A stretch of DNA of 5,289 bases from Desulfobacterales bacterium (GTDB lineage: Bacteria > Desulfobacterota > Desulfobacteria > Desulfobacterales > JAUCGF01): contig JAOZRC010000421.1 in the NCBI GenBank assembly GCA_029940345.1, forward strand, positions 1-5,289, read 5' to 3'. Below, one piece after another: positions 1-5,263 of this stretch. The translations under genes were made by a program, and so were the position numbers. The notes under the pieces are model-generated. The model saw only the letters and a list, made by a program, of their open reading frames with translations. It did no database searches and was not told the DNA's origin. Position 1 is the stretch's first letter, and each line of letters begins with the position of its first letter.

Positions 1-2
1 GC

Positions 3-53
3 GGCGGCGCATGGGTCAACCGACGCGGCGGCGCTGGTTGGATTAATAGATAG
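3..53 (+). CDS. Possible C-terminal end of an upstream gene (Gly/Trp-rich tail), partial
   Basis: Frame 3 reads GGAWVNRRGGAGWINR and then a TAG stop at 51-53. The peptide holds two near-repeats of a GGA-W-(V/I)-N-R unit, and the DNA shows the matching imperfect tandem repeat. The repetition is at peptide level, which is why I prefer this frame over the other two. Frame 2 stops at 44-46 and frame 1 stays open to 189 without looking like protein. The stretch is far more GC-rich than the DNA that follows, as expected for a coding end next to an intergenic region. A terminator-like hairpin 30 bp downstream fits a gene end here. No family can be named from 16 residues, and the start lies outside the window. 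Confidence 0.35.
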   Translation, partial: GGAWVNRRGGAGWINR

Positions 54-82
54 GGAACGGGTGCAAAATAACTTAACCATTC

Positions 83-118
83 GGAGTGCCAGCTTTCAGC
101 TTGCACTCCTATTTTCAA
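83..118 (+). terminator. Rho-independent terminator-like hairpin
   Basis: GGAGTGC (83-89) pairs with GCACTCC (103-109). After one mismatch, AGCT pairs with AGCT around a TTC loop, giving an almost perfect 12-step stem. It is followed by TATTTTCAA, a short and interrupted U tract. It lies about 30 bp after the likely gene end at 53, so it probably ends that transcript. The weak T run leaves open that it is a dispersed hairpin repeat instead. Confidence 0.5.
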
Positions 119-177
119 CTAAAAATAGTATTGCATTCCTATCAAATAGGCGATATGATCGTACCATGATACTAATA

Positions 178-421
178 ATGGAGAATTAGCAGACAATTTT
201 AAAGAAATTATAACAGACCCTACAAGCGCTACTTTCTTCATCAATATCCGCTTGAAAACAGATTTTCAATTATTATCGGCCCGCGCGGAACCGGCAAGAC
301 AACCGCAATTATCCAGCACCTGCTGTCTGAATATAACGACGATTTTTTCACCAAAAAGGCGCTCTATATTCCGGCAGACCACTTTCTGGTTGCAGGACAT
401 AATTTATATGAAGTTGGTGAA
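178..421 (+). pseudogene. Remnant of an AAA_14-type P-loop ATPase (5'-degraded, 3'-truncated)
   Basis: One frame (203-421) reads KRYFLHQYPLENRF, then SIIIGPRGTGKTTAIIQ, then KALYIPADHF and LYEVGE. The GPRGTGKTT segment is a clear Walker A motif. The order RY-L-x-Q-x-x-L-x-x-R, hydrophobic strand, P-loop, then A-LY-x-x-x-D-H is the N-terminal layout of the AAA_14/DUF4143 class of ATPases, which are normally around 400 residues. Upstream, the frame beginning at ATG 178 gives MEN-stop-QTILKKL-stop-QTLQAL and would join the good frame by a frameshift near 222-226, so the 5' end has decayed. Similarity stops after LYEVGE: no Walker B or DEIH-like motif follows, and the frame closes at 458-460. The 3' side abuts a transposase fragment on the other strand. 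It is very unlikely to make a working protein. The assignment is by eye, and the class is confident mainly through the P-loop context. Confidence 0.7.
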
Positions 422-655
422 TCAGCGGTTATCACCATGAAAGATTTTATCGCCACCTGATTTGCGGATTCGTTTTTCATAGCCTGCATTATGAGGCATC
501 GCTTTCAGTTCTCTTATTCCTCTGGCTACGGTCTTTCGGTCGCACCCTGATAAATTAGCCATATACACCGCTCCTCCGTGTCCTTTTTTAATCGCTTCAA
601 TAGCGGCATAGCGCCTTCTGTCTTTTTCGGAAAGGGTATTATAAAATTTTTTCAT
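422..655 (-). pseudogene. N-terminal fragment of an ISAzo13-family transposase
   Basis: The 77-residue product begins MKKFYNTLSEKDRRRYAAIEA and continues KKGHGGAVYMANLSGCDRKTVARGIRELK, ending near RIRKSGGDK. The pattern L-S-E-K-D-R-R-x-Y-A-A-x-E-A, G-H-G-G, then a helix-turn-helix (G-C-D-x-K-T-V-x-R-G-I-x-E-L) and R-I-R-x-x-G-G is typical of the N-terminal DNA-binding region of ISAzo13 transposases. Full proteins are several hundred residues long, so the whole DDE catalytic part is missing. The start at 655 is well supported: GGAAAG (662-667) stands 6 nt upstream, inside the terminal repeat. The last residues, around IFHGDNR, probably come from the junction with the AAA ATPase remnant. It is inactive as a transposase, although a short DNA-binding peptide could in principle still be made. 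Confidence 0.75.
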
Positions 656-677
656 TCACGACTTTCCAAACAGACTC
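656..677 (-). repeat. Terminal inverted repeat of the IS remnant, matching the MITE ends
   Basis: Read on the minus strand this 22-bp end differs from the left end of the MITE at 1384-1405 only at the fourth base (T against C). It matches the right MITE end for most of its outer 18 bases. The shared core is GAG(T/C)CTGTTTG(G/A)AAAGTC. It also carries the likely ribosome-binding site of the transposase (GGAAAG at 662-667). Confidence 0.8.
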
Positions 678-741
678 TTAGCAAAAATTAACATTAACCA
701 TTTGTTCTTTCTCCTTTTCCTTCTATTTTCAAATTGCTTTT

Positions 742-748
742 GAGGAGG
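742..748 (+). promoter_or_regulatory. Strong Shine-Dalgarno deciding the DUF1449 start
   Basis: GAGGAGG is followed by 9 nt and ATG 758. It lies inside the longer open frame that could start at TTG 734, so it argues for initiation at 758 and not further upstream. Confidence 0.75.
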
Positions 749-757
749 TCTGTCCAA

Positions 758-1384
758 ATGCATGCGTTCCTGCAAGAAACGATTACGCCCCCCAACCTAC
801 CCTTCACTATTCTGCTTATCCTGATAATGCTGTATTGGCTCTTTGTTATCATCGGCGCCATCGACTTGGAGTTTTTAGATGTCGATTTGTCAACCGATGG
901 TGATATCGACGCGGGCGACAGTTTTTTCACCTCTTTTGTGCAATTGCTTAAAATGGGGGATGCGCCGATTATGGCCGCCGTCAGTATTATGGCGCTGATT
1001 GCCTGGACGACCTCAATGGTCTACAATCATTATCTGAACTTTAATCATCAAGGATGGATCGCGGCAGGGGTTATTGCTTTAATTTTTCTTATCAGTTTTT
1101 TCATAACTATTATGATTATGCGTCTTTTAAATAAAATTTTCGGCCCGTTCAACAGCGAGGAAGATGCAATGCAAAGCAGCATGTATAAAACAGGAACGGT
1201 CCTCACCAGTGAGGTCAATTCTGGTTTTGGCCAAGTGGAAATTCAAACTATGGGTGCGCCTGTCACGATCAATGCACGCACACCGGATGATCTCGTTCTC
1301 ATAAAAGGCGAAAAAGTGCTGGTATATGATGAAGACAAGGAAAAAGGCGTCTATTTTGTGGATCGGTATGATGAAAACGTTTAG
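758..1384 (+). CDS. DUF1449/YqiJ-like inner membrane protein with NfeD-type OB-fold
   Basis: The product is 208 residues from ATG 758. Three hydrophobic segments are visible at about residues 15-35, 69-89 and 100-121. An acidic loop (36-54, seven Asp and one Glu) lies between the first two. A soluble C-terminal region (about 141-205, starting near KTGTVLTSEVNSGFGQVEI and holding V-L-I-K-G-E-K-V-L-V-Y-D) has the strand pattern of an NfeD-like OB-fold. The early LYWLFVIIGAIDLEFLD segment is typical of this family. Relatives, such as E. coli YqiJ, are usually encoded next to a flotillin (YqiK) and are linked to membrane microdomain or envelope-stress functions; the exact role is unknown. No flotillin gene is seen here: downstream there is a MITE that meets the stop codon. 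The gene lies between two inward-facing copies of the same IS-type end. The family call is by eye but fits in both halves. Confidence 0.8.
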   Translation: MHAFLQETITPPNLPFTILLILIMLYWLFVIIGAIDLEFLDVDLSTDGDIDAGDSFFTSFVQLLKMGDAPIMAAVSIMALIAWTTSMVYNHYLNFNHQGWIAAGVIALIFLISFFITIMIMRLLNKIFGPFNSEEDAMQSSMYKTGTVLTSEVNSGFGQVEIQTMGAPVTINARTPDDLVLIKGEKVLVYDEDKEKGVYFVDRYDENV

Positions 1385-1543
1385 AGCCTGTTTGGAAAGT
1401 CGTGATCGAAGCGAAAAAGTGTGAGAGCGTGGGCTGATTTTCGCAAATTTTAAGGGAATAGCCGGCCTATTGCCATGAAATTTGTGGAAATCAGAACCGC
1501 TCTCACGCTTTTGCAGCCGATTTAAGACTTTTCAAACAGGCTC
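1384..1543. mobile_element. 160-bp near-palindromic MITE with ISAzo13-like ends
   Basis: The ends GAGCCTGTTTGGAAAGTC and, on the other strand, GAGCCTGTTTGAAAAGTC form terminal inverted repeats with one mismatch in 18. The similarity continues through both arms: AAAAGTGTGAGAGCG faces CGCTCTCACGCTTTT, and CTGATTT faces AAATCAG. The arms meet at AATAG/CTATT (1457-1461/1467-1471) around a CCGGC centre, so almost the whole 160 bp folds back on itself. TTA occurs immediately outside both ends (1381-1383 and 1544-1546), a candidate 3-bp target duplication. No open frame is present, as expected of a non-autonomous element. Its ends match the IS remnant at 656-677, which suggests an ISAzo13-type transposase moved it. 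As RNA it would form a long hairpin right after the DUF1449 stop and may end or stabilise that transcript. Confidence 0.8.
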
Positions 1544-1596
1544 TTAGACGTATAGCCCATTAAAATCGCCAATAGATATTAATTAGCAAAAAAATG

Positions 1597-1668
1597 GGCA
1601 TCCTTCATTTTAATCTGAAAGTAGTTTCCACTTTTCGAAGGAGTGCTAACCGAAAAATAAAGGATGCC
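1597..1668. repeat. 72-bp foldback element upstream of the PilZ gene
   Basis: GGCATCCTTCATTTT (1597-1611) is inversely repeated as AAAATAAAGGATGCC (1654-1668) with one mismatch in 15. An inner hairpin is formed by CACTTTT/AAGGAGTG (1629-1645, with two G-T pairs), extended by GTT/AAC. It shares no ends with the MITE at 1384-1543. On the minus strand it is followed by seven T, so it could act as a terminator in that direction, but no minus-strand gene reads into it. It could be a second tiny MITE, a remnant of an IS end, or a structured leader of the following gene. Confidence 0.55.
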
Positions 1669-1719
1669 GAAAAATTTTTAAAAATGAGGATCATAATTCA
1701 ATCATAGCGTTTATACCAT

Positions 1720-1724
1720 AAGGA
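1720..1724 (+). promoter_or_regulatory. Shine-Dalgarno deciding the PilZ-protein start
   Basis: AAGGA is followed by 5 nt and ATG 1730. The in-frame ATG at 1724 overlaps this element and so cannot use it, and the ATG at 1736 is 11 nt away. This makes 1730 the likely start. Confidence 0.6.
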
Positions 1725-1729
1725 TGTGT

Positions 1730-2233
1730 ATGATCATGCATGATGATAATCGAAGACGCCACAAGCGTGAAAAATGTCAAGCCCTGATAACCTATTCGGT
1801 ATATGATAAAATCAATTACCACGAAGCCATCATGCGTGATAAAAGCCTTGAGGGCATCGGCTTTGAATCAGACATCGAAATTGAATCAAGACGGCCCTTC
1901 AGTATCATAATGCCGCCTTTAACAGGAAATTTTGAGGCTTCAGTAGGGCATCCGGCATACGTCGCTCGGTTGAAATGGTGTAAAAAAAGTGATAAACGGT
2001 GTCATTATACGATGGGCGCTCAACTGATGTTTCAAGGCTATGTGATAAATATAGACGAACTTTACAGCATCTCCGGAAGATGCGATTTATGCGGGGAAAA
2101 ACTTTCCAACAAAGTTTATAAAACAGATGAACCCCTGTTCCTGTGTCTTAACTGTTTTAAATATTTGGGTGGTGTGCTCGAAAACGATTCCCGGGATAGT
2201 GTGATGCGTTTTGCCCTCGGCAATGTGATTTAA
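1730..2233 (+). CDS. PilZ-domain protein with C-terminal two-CxxC (zinc-ribbon-like) tail
   Basis: Numbering here is from ATG 1724; the preferred start 1730 is residue 3 (167 residues). The N-terminal half has the two hallmarks of c-di-GMP-binding PilZ domains: RxxxR at R11-R15 (RRHKR) and D-x-S-x-x-G at D39-S41-G44 (DKSLEGIGF), followed by the expected beta strands up to about residue 105. PilZ proteins sense the second messenger c-di-GMP, usually to control motility, exopolysaccharide or surface behaviour. The C-terminal part carries CDLC (C120, C123) and CLNC (C141, C144) 17 residues apart, a typical four-cysteine metal site, most likely zinc. This combination suggests a small cytoplasmic regulator or adaptor coupling c-di-GMP to a partner through the ribbon. 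The partner is not evident, and the gene is separated by 93 bp from the downstream radical SAM gene. The PilZ call is good; metal binding is inferred. Confidence 0.75.
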   Translation: MIMHDDNRRRHKREKCQALITYSVYDKINYHEAIMRDKSLEGIGFESDIEIESRRPFSIIMPPLTGNFEASVGHPAYVARLKWCKKSDKRCHYTMGAQLMFQGYVINIDELYSISGRCDLCGEKLSNKVYKTDEPLFLCLNCFKYLGGVLENDSRDSVMRFALGNVI

Positions 2234-2326
2234 GTTTTTTGTCAAGAATGGGGTAATTGACATAAGTTGGTTCATTTTATCGGTATCAGGTGAACCTGGG
2301 GTTCTTTAAAAGGCTATTAAAACATC

Positions 2327-3952
2327 ATGCCGGATATCTTGCTGATCCAACCGCCGCTTCAAGACTTTTATATCACGTATAAGCGAACGGTTCCTTACGG
2401 TATGGCCTGCATTGCTGCCGTCTTGACGCAAAACGGTTTTTCCGTTTCCGTTTTTGACAGTCTGGCGACAAAGCGGTCACGCGATATGGCCTGGCCGAAG
2501 GAGATGGCGTATCTTAAGCCCTATTATGGCCTGCCGGATGTTTCCCCATTCGCATTGTTTCATCGCTTCAGGCATTACGGTTACAGTTATGAATATATCG
2601 GCAGGATCGCCCGTGAATCTGGTGCCTTCCTGGTAGGTATTTCCGCGCTTTTTACCACTTATGTCGAATGCGCCTGGCAAACCGCTTTAGTTGTAAAAAA
2701 ATGGCTTCCGGATTGCAAAGTCGTGTTTGGCGGCCATCATCCCACAATGATGCCTTTGGATATGATGGCGTGTGAAGCGGTTGACTTTGTCATTCGAGGG
2801 GAAGGTGAGGCGGCTCTGCCTCAGCTTGCCAGAGCCCTTAAAAACGGGTTGGCACTTGAAACGGTTCCGGGAATTGTTTTTCGCCAAACTGACGGAAGTG
2901 TCTATCAGGCGACGCCTGCTTTGATGGATGACCTGGACGCTTATCCGGGCCCTTCTCTTGATCATATCAAACACAATTTTTATAAACGCGGAAAAAAGCA
3001 CAGCGCTGTTATTGTCACCAGTCGCGGGTGTCCGCTGAAATGTTCTTACTGTTGCACCGGAAAAGATTCATTCCTCCGCTTTCGCCAAAAAAGCGTTGCA
3101 TCTGTTTTAAAAGAGATCGAAAATGCCGTTTTAAATTATGATGCCCGATTTATTGATTTTGAAGATGAAAATCTCTCTTTGAACAAACACTGGTTTATGA
3201 CGTTTCTGCATGCGTTAACTAATCGTTTTCATAACTATAACCTGGAATTAAGAGCGATGAACGGCCTGTTTCCGCCTTCACTTGACCGGGATGTTATTCA
3301 GGCCATGCAAACCGCCGGTTTTAAAACGCTGAATCTCGGTTTGTGTACTACGGATAAAGACCAACTCCGCCGCTTTGAGAGACCCGATGTCAGCACCGCC
3401 TTTGACCGGGCGTTGAATCTGGCTGAATCATATAACATGCAAGCGGTAGGCTATATCATTGGCAGCGCGCCTTTTCAGGAAGCTTTCGATACGGTTTCCG
3501 ATCTGATCTACCTGGCGCAACGCCGCGTGCTTGCCGGTCTTTCCATTTTTTATCCCGCACCTGGCAGCCGGGATTTTCAACTGATCCACGATTTAGGCAT
3601 CTTACCTCAAAATTACACCTTAATGCGTTCCAGCGCGCTGCCTTTAAATCACACCACTACCCGTATCCAGGCGGTTACGCTACTCAGGTTGACCCGTATA
3701 CTTAATTTTATGAAACAGTTGACCGACGAGGGAATATCTTTCCCTGACCCAACGCCGGCGCAAATTTTTCTTGACAATCCCAGCGATCGTATTGAAAATG
3801 GAAGGCAGCTTCTCAGCTATTTTTTTTATGACGGGACAATCCGAGGCCTGTTAAAGGATGGAACCGTTTTTGAACATGCTGCCGACGTTGATTTAACCCG
3901 CCGGTTTATCCAAGAACTCAAACGGATAAAGGTGCGCGGAATGCAAAAATGA
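2327..3952 (+). CDS. B12-binding-domain radical SAM enzyme
   Basis: The product has 541 residues. Residues 1 to about 180 look like a cobalamin-binding Rossmann-like domain: DILLIQPP at the start, a VGISALFTTY strand-turn, FGGHHPTMMP (134-143) and VIRGEGEAALPQL (155-167), all characteristic of the BchE/P-methylase type of B12 radical SAM proteins. The radical SAM core follows, with the [4Fe-4S] motif C235-xxx-C239-xx-C242 in SRGCPLKCSYCC. Later come the IDFEDENL acidic strand (276-283), a segment around YIIGSAPFQE (G379), and YPAPGS (409-414). Beyond residue 243 I find only one cysteine (C340), so a SPASM-type auxiliary cluster is absent. Members perform methylations, cyclisations or rearrangements on unactivated carbons using a 5'-deoxyadenosyl radical; the substrate here is unknown. 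The ribosome site is weak (AAAAGG about 13 nt upstream). The next gene begins 25 bp after the stop, implying an operon. Confidence 0.88.
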   Translation: MPDILLIQPPLQDFYITYKRTVPYGMACIAAVLTQNGFSVSVFDSLATKRSRDMAWPKEMAYLKPYYGLPDVSPFALFHRFRHYGYSYEYIGRIARESGAFLVGISALFTTYVECAWQTALVVKKWLPDCKVVFGGHHPTMMPLDMMACEAVDFVIRGEGEAALPQLARALKNGLALETVPGIVFRQTDGSVYQATPALMDDLDAYPGPSLDHIKHNFYKRGKKHSAVIVTSRGCPLKCSYCCTGKDSFLRFRQKSVASVLKEIENAVLNYDARFIDFEDENLSLNKHWFMTFLHALTNRFHNYNLELRAMNGLFPPSLDRDVIQAMQTAGFKTLNLGLCTTDKDQLRRFERPDVSTAFDRALNLAESYNMQAVGYIIGSAPFQEAFDTVSDLIYLAQRRVLAGLSIFYPAPGSRDFQLIHDLGILPQNYTLMRSSALPLNHTTTRIQAVTLLRLTRILNFMKQLTDEGISFPDPTPAQIFLDNPSDRIENGRQLLSYFFYDGTIRGLLKDGTVFEHAADVDLTRRFIQELKRIKVRGMQK

Positions 3953-3977
3953 TCTTTAAGCATAGGACACAGTTCAC

Positions 3978-5192
3978 ATGAATAACACTGACAAACCAAA
4001 CCAAACGGCCCAAACAGCCCAAACCGGAACAAAGTGCGTGTGGGCGGGCGAAGAAGGTTCTTTCTGGAAGCGTTCAACCCAGACACCGGTGGTTCATTCC
4101 GTTTCATTCGGTTATGATGACATAATGGATTGGCAGAAAGTCGGCCGGGGCGAAGCCGACGGTCACATTTACAGCCGTAACACCAACCCGACTGTGGCCG
4201 TATTTGAAGATAAAGTGCGCCTGCTTGAAAATGCGCCGGCGGCGACAAGTTTTGCCAGTGGCATGGCGGCGATCAGCAACACGTTTTTCAGTCTGCTTGA
4301 ACCGGGAGATCGTATCGTATCTGTCAAAGACAGTTACGGCGGCACCAATAAACTGTTCACCGAATTCTTGCCTCGCTTTCAAATTAAAACCACGTTGTGT
4401 GATACAACAGATCACGCAGCCATCGAAACAGCCATTGCATCGGGTTGCAATATGCTCTATTTAGAAACGCCCACCAATCCGACACTGAAAGTGGTTGATA
4501 TTCAAAGACTGGCCCAGGCCGCTCATCAACAAGGAGCCCTGGTGGTGGCCGATAACACTTTCGCCACGCCGATTCTTCAAAACCCATTGGCATTAGGGGC
4601 TGATTTGGTGCTGCACAGCGCCACCAAATATCTCGGTGGTCATGCGGATGCCTTGGGTGGCGTCGTTTGCGGTTCCCAGGCACTGATTGATAAAATCTAT
4701 CATTACCGTGAAATCACGGGTGCTGTTTTGGACCCCATGTCCGCCTATTTGCTGTTACGAGGGATGAAAACACTGGATTTACGCATTCATCACCAGAGCC
4801 ACAGCGCGCTTTTGATTGCCGGTTACCTGGAAAACCATCCGCATGTCACCCAGGTGTTTTATCCGGGTTTGAAGCGTCACCCGCAATATATGATTGCGAA
4901 GCGCCAGATGAAGGCTTTCGGTGGGATGATCGGTTTTATGATTCACGGCGATTTTGAAAGCGTTTCCAGGTTTTTGCCGAAATTGAAATATGCACACCGG
5001 GCAGCCAATCTGGGCGCGGTGGAAACCATCGCCGGCCCTCCGGCCACTACCAGCCATGTTGAGTGTACGACCGAAGAGCGCGAAGCCATGGGAATACCCG
5101 ATAATTTAATCCGCTACTCGGTCGGTATTGAAAATGTGGATGATTTGATTGCCGATATTGATCAGGCGCTTGCATACACGTTTGGCTTATGA
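3978..5192 (+). CDS. Cystathionine gamma-synthase family PLP-dependent enzyme (Cys/Met metabolism)
   Basis: The 404-residue product is a full-length fold-type I PLP enzyme of the Cys/Met metabolism family. The Schiff-base lysine is K217 in SATKYLGG. Other conserved positions are Y65 and R67 (YSRNTNPT, phosphate contacts from the neighbouring subunit), Y120 (stacking on the cofactor, in DSYGGTNKLF), D192 (VVADNTFATP, pyridine nitrogen) and R379 (LIRYSVGIEN, substrate carboxylate). Family members make or cleave C-S bonds at the gamma or beta carbon: cystathionine synthase or lyase, methionine gamma-lyase, or sulfhydrylases. The cysteine typical of methionine gamma-lyase after Tyr-Gly is a glycine here (G122), which argues against a classic lyase of that kind, so I give no gene symbol. 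The first 20 residues are polar and low-complexity (TAQTAQTG). AGGA at 3964-3967 sits 10 nt before ATG 3978. It follows the radical SAM gene by 25 bp and is probably co-transcribed with it. Confidence 0.9.
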   Translation: MNNTDKPNQTAQTAQTGTKCVWAGEEGSFWKRSTQTPVVHSVSFGYDDIMDWQKVGRGEADGHIYSRNTNPTVAVFEDKVRLLENAPAATSFASGMAAISNTFFSLLEPGDRIVSVKDSYGGTNKLFTEFLPRFQIKTTLCDTTDHAAIETAIASGCNMLYLETPTNPTLKVVDIQRLAQAAHQQGALVVADNTFATPILQNPLALGADLVLHSATKYLGGHADALGGVVCGSQALIDKIYHYREITGAVLDPMSAYLLLRGMKTLDLRIHHQSHSALLIAGYLENHPHVTQVFYPGLKRHPQYMIAKRQMKAFGGMIGFMIHGDFESVSRFLPKLKYAHRAANLGAVETIAGPPATTSHVECTTEEREAMGIPDNLIRYSVGIENVDDLIADIDQALAYTFGL

Positions 5193-5263
5193 TTTGACGA
5201 TTATCTTCCAATCTGTAGAACGCTTGTTATGACAATTGGCTACCCACATAAGGCGGGACAGAC

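Larger units (their letters stand above)
422..677 (-). mobile_element. Truncated ISAzo13-family insertion sequence, one end preserved
   Basis: The remnant runs from the preserved end at 677 leftward through the transposase start (655) to the breakpoint near 422-460. The end, read on the minus strand, is GAGTCTGTTTGGAAAGTC followed by GTGA and then the transposase ATG, so the coding region begins directly inside the terminal repeat. The other end is absent. The left breakpoint coincides with the place where the AAA ATPase remnant stops, so a single deletion probably removed both the ATPase 3' half and the IS 3' part. TTA (678-680) lies immediately outside the preserved end, as it does outside both ends of the related MITE. 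Confidence 0.65.

Noticed and set aside
252..440. Open frame of 62 residues starting at TTG 252
   Set aside because: It is a shadow of the neighbouring frame, which encodes the recognisable P-loop of the AAA_14 remnant; its own peptide looks like no protein family.
694..930. Minus-strand open frame of 78 residues over the DUF1449 start
   Set aside because: It overlaps the well-supported membrane protein gene on the other strand, and its residues look random.
1597..1668. Integron attC-like site
   Set aside because: The foldback lacks matching RYYYAAC and GTTRRRY core sites, and no integrase or cassette is present.
2257..2289. Perfect TTGACA that could be a -35 box for the radical SAM operon
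   Set aside because: No acceptable -10 hexamer at 16-18 nt; TATCAG is at 21 nt. The TTGACA may also simply pair with the TGTCAA just upstream.
3826..5057. Several minus-strand open frames under the radical SAM and PLP genes
   Set aside because: All lie opposite strongly supported enzymes, contain no motif and are explained by codon bias of the coding strand.
5208..5239. CCAAT...ATTGG as terminator of the last gene
   Set aside because: Only 5 bp of stem, AT-containing, a 22-nt loop and no T run after it.
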